In this document: piece after piece, positions 59,031 through 64,000 of the stretch
How positions within the stretch are numbered: position 1 is the stretch's first letter
Layout of the letters: each line of letters opens with the position of its first letter
Source of the DNA: Leifsonia sp. Leaf264
GTDB taxonomy: Bacteria; Actinomycetota; Actinomycetes; Actinomycetales; Microbacteriaceae
Direction: 5' to 3'
DNA: 64,000 nucleotides
Assembly: GCF_001422325.1 (NCBI RefSeq)
Contig: NZ_LMMR01000005.1
Span: 124,001-188,000, forward strand
Notes under the pieces: model-generated
Seen by the model: the letters and a program-made list of their open reading frames with translations, nothing else
Database searches by the model: none
Told to the model about the DNA's origin: nothing
Translations under genes and position numbers: made by a program

Positions 59031-59050
59031 GGGGGGGGGGGGGGGGGGGG
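59031..59050. repeat. Homopolymeric tract of 20 G/C pairs
   Basis: Twenty consecutive G on the plus strand (C on the coding strand of the 58469 gene), between the class B motif and the start codon. Length variation would change spacing or frame. Confidence 0.9.
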
Positions 59051-59056
59051 TCCAGA

Positions 59057-59066
59057 CATGTGGCAG
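59057..59066 (-). promoter_or_regulatory. Class B motif before 59002
   Basis: Minus strand GCTGCCACATG (ten bases CTGCCACATG) followed by TCTGGACCCC and the poly-C tract. Confidence 0.5.
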
Positions 59067-59081
59067 CGGTTCCCCGCAGGG

Positions 59082-59840
59082 TCAGTCGAAGAAGACGCCT
59101 ACGGTGCGGGCGATGGTGTCGAGCTTCTGCTCGTCGGTTCGACGGTGGTCGCGGACTGCTTTCTGGATCTTCGTCAACTTCTTCGCGTCCGCGGTGGCGC
59201 GGCGTTCATGCGATTCGAGCCAGTCGCCGTCGACGACAACGTCGTCAGGTCCGTAGTACGTGGCGTCAGCTCCGGGCTGTTTCCGGCCGAGGTAGGTGGA
59301 GGGGCGCTCGTCCCTGCCGGCCAGCCACTCCTTGCGCTCTACTCGCTCCTTAGCGAACTCGGCGGTGCGGGCCTCCTCCGCTTCAAGGTCACGGGCGCGG
59401 TGGCGGGCGAGCTCTGCGGTGAGGGTGGCGATGGTGTCGGCTGCGTTCAGGGCGAGGGCTTTCGCGTCTCCGTCGAGGTTGAGGTCACGCAGCCCGGTGA
59501 CGATGGGGGCGATGTCCTCCTCGGTGCGGGCAGGGCCGGGCTTGATGTGTGCCCGGAATCCGATGAGGTCGCGGTCGATGGCGAAGTACTCGGCCACCTG
59601 GTCGAGGATCTCGGCGCCGTCCGTTGAGGAGATCCGAGCACGGAGAGCTGCGATCTTGTCTGTCCATCCGTCGACGACGGGGAGTTCCGGGGCGGTCGGG
59701 TCGATGTAGGCGCGGAGCTTCGCGATGGTTTCGTCGCGGCGGCGGATGACGTCCACCGCTGCCAGGAGCAGGTCAGCTTCGGGGACTGTTTCGCCGAGCT
59801 GCAGGCGGGTGATGGTTCGGCTGACGATGCGGTCTGTCAT
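59082..59840 (-). CDS. Coiled-coil-rich hypothetical protein, 252 aa
   Basis: Unknown. Starts MTDRIVSRTITRLQLGETVP. Helical throughout (AAVDVIRRRDETIAKLRAYI, AELARHRARDLEAEEARTAE), with a C-terminal Lys-rich segment (KKLTKIQKAVRDHRR). Second gene after the 59887 gene in the same direction, 46 nt apart. Confidence 0.55.
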   Translation of the reverse strand: MTDRIVSRTITRLQLGETVPEADLLLAAVDVIRRRDETIAKLRAYIDPTAPELPVVDGWTDKIAALRARISSTDGAEILDQVAEYFAIDRDLIGFRAHIKPGPARTEEDIAPIVTGLRDLNLDGDAKALALNAADTIATLTAELARHRARDLEAEEARTAEFAKERVERKEWLAGRDERPSTYLGRKQPGADATYYGPDDVVVDGDWLESHERRATADAKKLTKIQKAVRDHRRTDEQKLDTIARTVGVFFD

Positions 59841-59886
59841 GCGGCGCTCCTGATGGGTGAGGGGAAGTGCGTGGGTGCGGGTGGGT

Positions 59887-60402
59887 TCACAGGACGGCTG
59901 AGGCCGGCTCGTAGAAGTTCAGGGGGTTGCTGATCCGGTCCAGGTGAGCTTCCGCCGTTCGTGACAGGTGGGGGCGGAGGATGCTGGAAGCTCGGAATGA
60001 CTGGAACAGCGAACCGAGGACTGCGGCGGTGGCGGCTGGGATGCCGAGCACGAGGATGACTTTGCTGGTGTCGTCGGCGAGGGCAGTGATGGATGGCGCT
60101 TCGAACACTCCGGCGTACACGGCTGCGAAGTCGGCGACGATCCCGACGGCCACTCCGACGGCCCAGCCGAGGTTCCGGTCGACCCGTTGCAGGTGCGTCT
60201 CCACGTCGTTGCGGCTGGCGAGCTGCATCCACCGTGCGGGCGCCCAGTATTCCTGGGTGAGGTCGTCGAGGGTGACGGCGAGAGTTCCATGCTGGAACCG
60301 TTCGACGTTGACAACTTCCCGGACTCGTCCGTCGCGGACGACGAGGGTGCCGGCGGCCAGTTCAACGGGGACGGTCGGTGCAGTCGGGTCGTACGCGGTC
60401 AT
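59887..60402 (-). CDS. Membrane protein, 171 aa
   Basis: Unknown. MTAYDPTAPTVPVELAAGTL, a beta-rich N-terminal domain (LTQEYWAPARWMQLASRN), then two hydrophobic segments (GWAVGVAVGIVADFAAVY and VILVLGIPAATAAVLGSL). ATG at 60402 is 8 nt from a class A motif with GAAACC; the upstream open frame is rejected. Confidence 0.6.
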   Translation of the reverse strand: MTAYDPTAPTVPVELAAGTLVVRDGRVREVVNVERFQHGTLAVTLDDLTQEYWAPARWMQLASRNDVETHLQRVDRNLGWAVGVAVGIVADFAAVYAGVFEAPSITALADDTSKVILVLGIPAATAAVLGSLFQSFRASSILRPHLSRTAEAHLDRISNPLNFYEPASAVL

Positions 60403-60410
60403 GAGGCCTT

Positions 60411-60420
60411 CATGTGCGGT
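60411..60420 (-). promoter_or_regulatory. Class A motif before 60402
   Basis: Minus strand ACCGCACATG with GAAACC exactly 8 bp upstream of CCGC; CATG 8 nt from the ATG. Confidence 0.6.
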
Positions 60421-60446
60421 CGGAACCGGTTTCGGGGCGGGCTCGG

Positions 60447-60875
60447 TCACGAGAGGGAATGGACGGTTTCGATGCGACCGGCGAGGACCTGGATGTCGTC
60501 GATGGTTCCGGTGTGCCGTTTCGGTCCGAGCACCAGCGACCAGGAGGTGCCGATGACGGTGACGTGCATGGGCGGGGTGGTGTCCGGCCATGAGAGATGC
60601 CAGGCGCCGGAAGGGTCGTCGGCGACGTCAGCTGCGTCGAACACGTCTGCGTCGAGGAGGGCGACGAGGGCCCTGGCGGTGTCTTCGGAGGTGACGGCGA
60701 CGTCGGTGCTGGCAGGAGCCTGCACGGAGTTTGCGGCGGCTTCAGCGATCGCAGCTTCGACTTCGGCGGCGGCGGTTGCTGCACGGCGTTCCCGCCATCC
60801 GTCGATCTTCTCCCGGTTCCAGTGGTACACGGTCATGCCGATGGCTACGAAGATGAGTAGGGCTGAGATCTCCAC
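60447..60875 (-). CDS. Membrane-anchored small protein, 142 aa
   Basis: Unknown. GTG start (EISALLIFVAIGMTVYHWNR) gives an N-terminal membrane helix; the remainder is soluble, with a beta-like ending (HVTVIGTSWSLVLGPKRHTG). AAGG site before GTG 60875. Confidence 0.55.
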   Translation of the reverse strand: MEISALLIFVAIGMTVYHWNREKIDGWRERRAATAAAEVEAAIAEAAANSVQAPASTDVAVTSEDTARALVALLDADVFDAADVADDPSGAWHLSWPDTTPPMHVTVIGTSWSLVLGPKRHTGTIDDIQVLAGRIETVHSLS

Positions 60876-60916
60876 CCGTGCTGCCTTCCGATCGGTGTTG
60901 CTGGTCGGGGAGGAGG

Positions 60917-60926
60917 CATGTGGCGG
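60917..60926 (-). promoter_or_regulatory. Class B motif before 60875
   Basis: CCGCCACATG on the minus strand, 41 nt before the GTG, directly after the end of the upstream gene. Confidence 0.5.
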
Positions 60927-60939
60927 GCGCCGGCCGGGG

Positions 60940-61344
60940 TCAGTCTTCAGGTGGGGTGTGCAGGTCGATCAGGTGCCGGCGGACATGCAGGTCCGGTTCG
61001 GTAAGGATCTCCGCCCGGATGTCCCGTTTCGCGACAGACACGGTGACATCTTCGTCGAGGACGAACGAGGTGCCGTCGATGACGACCTGCTTCATCCCGA
61101 ACACATCGCGGACGGATTCGAGGACGCCGCCGGTCGGTGGAGCGGACTTGAAGTGGATGGTGACGTCATCACCGACGTTGGCGCTGTCGAGCTCGGCAGC
61201 GGCCATGAACTCGGCGGTGCCGAACACCGCTTCGTGGGTCAGGAACGCATCCGAGGCCGGCTGCAGCTTCGTCGGAAAGTGCCCTGTCCTCTTCTCGTAG
61301 GTGTGCCCGGAGGAGGTGACGGATACCGGCTTCGTGTAGTTCAT
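60940..61344 (-). CDS. Hypothetical protein, 134 aa
   Basis: Unknown. MNYTKPVSVTSSGHTYEKRT, then VTIHFKSAPPTGGVLESVRD and DVTVSVAKRDIRAEILTEPD: beta-rich. ATG 61344 is 20 nt after the stop of the macro-domain gene; the longer open frame is a shadow of that gene. Same transcript as the macro-domain protein. Confidence 0.55.
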   Translation of the reverse strand: MNYTKPVSVTSSGHTYEKRTGHFPTKLQPASDAFLTHEAVFGTAEFMAAAELDSANVGDDVTIHFKSAPPTGGVLESVRDVFGMKQVVIDGTSFVLDEDVTVSVAKRDIRAEILTEPDLHVRRHLIDLHTPPED

Positions 61345-61364
61345 GCCGTCGTAGGTGTGCGGGG

Positions 61365-61817
61365 CTATCCCTCGTAGGTCCACAGTTCCAGGTCGCAGCG
61401 GTACTCCGCAGCCACCTTCTCCAGCACCGGGAGGGCGTCCTCCCAGACGAGGCCGCCGATACCGCAGCCGATCTGCGGCAGGGCGATGCGGGTGATGCCG
61501 TTCTGGTCGGCGTGCTGCAGTGCGGCGCGTGTGCCGGTCTCCAGCCAGTCGAGGGAGGCGTTCGGGCCTGTCTGGTCCTGGGAGGCGATGTTGTACACCG
61601 CGGGGAGCTCCTCGGTTGCCGGCCAGAAGAACATCCCACCGGGGATGAGGGCGCCGGAGCGGCACACCTTCGCGTACGCGTCGAACATGCCGGCGAACCG
61701 GAGACGGAACACGTTCGCGATGCCGGCGTGCATGGCGCCGACAACGTTCACCCCCTGCCCGAGTGCGGGTGCGTCAGAGGTGAAAAGGTCGCCGGACTTG
61801 TGGGTCACTGTGGTCAT
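61365..61817 (-). CDS. Macro-domain protein (ADP-ribose binding)
   Basis: A 150-residue single macro domain: VNVVGAMHAGIANVFR (the GxxNxVGAMGxGIA pattern with Asn), IASQDQTG and LPQIGCGIGGLVWEDAL near the C-terminus. It is likely to bind or remove ADP-ribose, related to Poa1p/DarG-like macro domains. No DarT partner is in the window. ATG at 61817 is 8 nt from a class A motif. Confidence 0.9.
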   Translation of the reverse strand: MTTVTHKSGDLFTSDAPALGQGVNVVGAMHAGIANVFRLRFAGMFDAYAKVCRSGALIPGGMFFWPATEELPAVYNIASQDQTGPNASLDWLETGTRAALQHADQNGITRIALPQIGCGIGGLVWEDALPVLEKVAAEYRCDLELWTYEG

Positions 61818-61825
61818 GACACCTA

Positions 61826-61835
61826 CATGTGCGGA
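61826..61835 (-). promoter_or_regulatory. Class A motif before 61817
   Basis: TCCGCACATG with GGATCC 8 bp upstream of CCGC; CATG 8 nt from the ATG. Confidence 0.6.
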
Positions 61836-61898
61836 CAACCTCGGATCCGGCCGGTCGACATCGATACGAGGTTCGCCATCCTGGAACCGAGGAACCGT

Positions 61899-62537
61899 TT
61901 AGAGGTTCGCTCTGTCAGGCCAAGTCGTACGTCTGTCGCGCAGGAATGCGGTGAGAGCAGCGGAGGTGGCACGCCCGTCAGCAGGTCGAGTCAGCCACCT
62001 CGTGTCGTACCGCCTCTCCCACTCTTCGGCTTCCAGGCGTCGAGGGATCTGCACGGACTTCCAGTACCCGCGGTTGTCTCGAGCCCATCCTGTTCGGTCG
62101 AACCTGGACCAGTCGGAGGTCCATCGGTTGAAGTCGGAGAACTCGAGTGGATTTCCCTTCCGAACGACAGCCACCGAGTCGTCACCGGTGGCGATGAGCT
62201 GCCCGTCGACGGTCAGCAGCAATCCACCGCCGCGGTAATAGAACAGCGGGAAGGGTTCATCTTTCGCTGTCCACCAAGTTCGGTATCCCTCGCTGATTGA
62301 TACGGAGATCACCCAGAACGGGTACGTCACGTTCCAGGTTGGCAGCTGCGAGTACGTGGGGACACCGTCCTCATGAAGCAGGCGGGCCACCTTGTGTGCG
62401 TACCTGTCCAACCTGTGCTGCCAGTCCTCGACCGGTTGAACACGTGCGGGCGGAACGTAGAGGAGATCAGGTGCTGGTGACCGCGGGCTTGCAGATTTTG
62501 AGGTTCGTGCTCCCAACAAGCGTGAGAAGAAGCCCAT
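61899..62537 (-). CDS. Hypothetical protein, 212 aa
   Basis: Unknown. Starts MGFFSRLLGARTSKSASPRS, Ser/Pro-rich, then aromatic and charged (WNVTYPFWVISVSISEGYRT, FYYRGGGLLLTVDGQLIATG). Many Trp and Arg in the C-terminal half. Good ribosome site (GAGGAAC). It shares a run with the small zinc-ribbon gene at 62550. Confidence 0.6.
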   Translation of the reverse strand: MGFFSRLLGARTSKSASPRSPAPDLLYVPPARVQPVEDWQHRLDRYAHKVARLLHEDGVPTYSQLPTWNVTYPFWVISVSISEGYRTWWTAKDEPFPLFYYRGGGLLLTVDGQLIATGDDSVAVVRKGNPLEFSDFNRWTSDWSRFDRTGWARDNRGYWKSVQIPRRLEAEEWERRYDTRWLTRPADGRATSAALTAFLRDRRTTWPDRANL

Positions 62538-62549
62538 CGAAGGCGTTCC

Positions 62550-62669
62550 TCAGCTGATCTTGATGCCGCAGACGGGACATTTCTGGAAGCTGCTCGGCGA
62601 TGCGATTTCAGTGCCGCATCCCCGGCAGACGTAAGCAGCTCGGTGGGGTGTTTGCATCAGACCACTCAT
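62550..62669 (-). CDS. Small zinc-ribbon protein, 39 aa
   Basis: MSGLMQTPHRAAYVCRGCGT, then CPVCGIKIS: a CxxC...CxxC ribbon. ATG 62669 follows GGGAG. Its frame ends 12 nt before the 62537 start. Confidence 0.6.
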   Translation of the reverse strand: MSGLMQTPHRAAYVCRGCGTEIASPSSFQKCPVCGIKIS

Positions 62670-62784
62670 AGCTTTTGCTCCCATCTGGGAGGGCGCAGCG
62701 CGCCCCCTGATGGTGGAGACAGTACCGCAATGGCGGCATCCGCGGCCGACCAAAGTTCTGCCCCGATGCCACCGCCGGCGACGG

Positions 62785-63603
62785 TCAGCGGATCTTGTCG
62801 ACGAACGCGATGAGCAGTCGCCGCCACAACGGGAGCGGTTCCGGCTTCCGGGCGCCGGAACGTGCTCCCCCGATTGAGTATCCCCGTCGCGCTGCACCTC
62901 CTGGTATCAGTTGCAGTTTCGGGAAGATCTGCGCCGCGTGCTTCCCCGGGTACTTCATGGTCAGCTGCTCGTATTCGGCACGGGATGTCGCAACCCCGCC
63001 GATGAAGTCCGCTGCTCGCTTCGCCGTGTGCGCGTCATGGATTTCGTCGACGATGATGAACCCGAGCTCTGCGGCTTTGCGTGCCTCGTCGCCGTCGATC
63101 AGAACACCGTGGTACCGGTTGGGGCGGTCGGGATGCCACCGGTCTACGATCGCGGCCACCTGATCCTTGTAAGTCTGGCCTTCCTCGCCTTTCATGGATG
63201 CCGGCTTCTGGAGAGCAGCGACGTCGCTGGCGATCCGCGCGTTCACCCGGTCGAAGTACGCGGCCTCCCAGGAACGCCCCTGCCGGGTCCGGGCTTCGAG
63301 GCGATGGAAGACGCCGGTCGGTTCGCCGTTCTGAGGGGCATCCGGTGTAGGTTCCGGCTGGACAGGGATCGGGGTGGTCGCGGGCGCCTCCGTTGCAGGC
63401 TGGACAGGCTCAGACATGGGCGCCTCAGCCGCAGGCTGCACGACGACCGGAGCGGTCGGTGTCGTGTCCACGGTCAGCTGCGGGAGCCCGGCATCCGGGT
63501 TCAGTACCTGGCAGTTTTCGCCGTCCCAGTGGAATCGCTCCACCGTGCATGCTGAAGGGTTCGGGCAGATGACTGCCTTCGACCTGTACGACGTGACCTG
63601 CAT
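62785..63603 (-). CDS. Hypothetical protein, 272 aa
   Basis: Unknown. An N-terminal CPNPSACTVERFHWDGENCQ (four Cys-type residues), a Pro/Ala linker with VQPAAEAPMSEPVQPATEAP, then a helical C-terminal domain (YFDRVNARIASDVAALQKPA) ending in a basic amphipathic helix (LPLWRRLLIAFVDKIR). ATG follows AGAGGAG. The sequence 40-60 nt upstream, GCCGCACACCTACG, is a divergent class A-like match (two changes). Confidence 0.6.
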   Translation of the reverse strand: MQVTSYRSKAVICPNPSACTVERFHWDGENCQVLNPDAGLPQLTVDTTPTAPVVVQPAAEAPMSEPVQPATEAPATTPIPVQPEPTPDAPQNGEPTGVFHRLEARTRQGRSWEAAYFDRVNARIASDVAALQKPASMKGEEGQTYKDQVAAIVDRWHPDRPNRYHGVLIDGDEARKAAELGFIIVDEIHDAHTAKRAADFIGGVATSRAEYEQLTMKYPGKHAAQIFPKLQLIPGGAARRGYSIGGARSGARKPEPLPLWRRLLIAFVDKIR

Positions 63604-63704
63604 GCGGGTGCTCCTCTCAGCGCCGCGAACCGCGGACAGAGCGTAGGTGTGCGGCAGAGCCTCCGTTCACCTCGCTGTCCCTGGCGTCCCCATCCAACGA
63701 GAAA

Positions 63705-63731
63705 CCCCGTCAACCGGTGTGGTTGGCGGGG
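63705..63731 (-). terminator. Terminator after the 63760 gene
   Basis: Stem CCCCGTCAACC / GGTTGGCGGGG with one G-U, just downstream of the stop at 63760. Confidence 0.7.
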
Positions 63732-63759
63732 CTCCTATGGGTGCTGTCAGGTGTGCGGT

Positions 63760-64000
63760 TTACTCCGCTGCCACCTTGCGGCGGCGGACCATGAGGGCTG
63801 CGCCGCCGAGGAGCATCAGAGCGGCAACACCGAGGAACGGTGCGCCCTCGAAGCCGAGGCCGGGGATGACATCGGTGCTGTCACCGGCTGCGGCGACTGT
63901 GATCTCGGAGATGAGGTACTCGACACCGTCCTCGTCCACGAAGTACAGGTGGTGCGTACCAGCGGGGGTGTTGAGGGGAATCGTCACACTGGCCTCGACC
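63760..64000 (-). CDS. C-terminus of surface protein with membrane anchor (partial)
   Basis: The last 80 residues of a larger protein that continues past the right edge. THHLYFVDEDGVEYLISEIT, then an Ala/Gly linker, a hydrophobic helix (FLGVAALMLLGGAALMV) and RRRKVAAE. This layout of a hydrophobic helix plus basic tail resembles sortase-type cell-wall anchors, although no LPxTG is seen before the helix. Confidence 0.7.
   Translation of the reverse strand, partial: VEASVTIPLNTPAGTHHLYFVDEDGVEYLISEITVAAAGDSTDVIPGLGFEGAPFLGVAALMLLGGAALMVRRRKVAAE

Noticed and set aside
59003-59059. Extended start of the 58469 protein through the poly-C tract
   Set aside because: It would give a Pro run with no ribosome site; the ATG at 59002 has one. 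I keep it only as a possible phase-variable form.
2828-61835. Reading the recurring motif as a transposon end, CRISPR repeat or restriction-site artefact
   Set aside because: It is only 10 bp, strictly oriented with genes, with no target duplications or spacer arrays, and not tied to transposase genes.
1-64000. tRNA, rRNA, transposase or CRISPR-Cas genes
   Set aside because: None visible on either strand by reading; a covariance-model scan was not possible, so short RNAs could be missed.

Overview
The window is high-GC DNA (roughly two-thirds G+C) with GC-rich third codon positions, Shine-Dalgarno starts on ATG, GTG and TTG, several apparently leaderless genes, and actinobacterial protein families (a DUF2637/Spd-like protein, a Streptomyces-type Phd toxin-antitoxin pair, FliW/CsrA). 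This suggests a flagellated member of the Actinomycetota. Spd-like, methyltransferase-helicase, toxin-antitoxin and phage-type orphan genes suggest a large plasmid or plasmid-like accessory region. I see no replication, partition, phage structural or transposase gene, so the replicon type is inference.

Layout. (1) 1-6411: flagellar genes. flhA (left-truncated), an FlhF-like gene and csrA run rightward; flgN, flgK, flgL and fliW run leftward and converge on a shared terminator. (2) 6552-10411: a long Ala/Pro-rich acidic protein, small proteins and a CCA-adding-enzyme-like nucleotidyltransferase. (3) 10440-20113: a 1057-residue BNR-repeat protein with a pilin-like N-terminus, an HD-domain protein, and a prepilin operon (two prepilins and an RCC1-repeat protein). 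(4) 20286-26787: small membrane, secreted and lipoprotein genes in tight operons. (5) 26889-31571: a giant DNA methyltransferase-helicase. (6) 31728-33365: a toxin-antitoxin pair and a lipoprotein. (7) 33387-42501: an exonuclease operon, a second BNR pilin-like protein, an epimerase, a repeat protein, a HAD phosphatase and a third pilin-like protein with RCC1 repeats. (8) 42589-53040: a phage-type orphan pair, a five-gene run of small membrane proteins, four J-domain or J-like membrane proteins, a UvrD-type helicase and a SIMPL-like protein. (9) 53179-64000: the Spd-like gene, a MORN-like protein, an SPFH protein, a macro-domain protein, zinc-ribbon proteins and the end of a cell-wall-attached protein. 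No gap between genes exceeds 300 bases.

The most unusual feature is a short motif, TCCGC(A/G)CATG (class A) or CCGCCACATG (class B), found 34 times, almost only between genes and always in the orientation of the gene it precedes: 30 copies before leftward genes and 4 before rightward genes including csrA. In eight class A cases exactly 8 nt separate CATG from the start codon; in four class B cases exactly 10 nt do. Many class A copies have a GAAACC-like box 8 bp upstream. This looks like a dedicated promoter or operator controlling most of the region.

A second set of six sites resembles sigma-28 (FliA/WhiG) promoters, with YTNAY, 15-16 bp, then VCCGAYAG. It precedes flgN, the prepilin operon and four other genes, linking flagellar assembly to the pilin-like proteins. 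Functions given as unknown are those I could not recognise.
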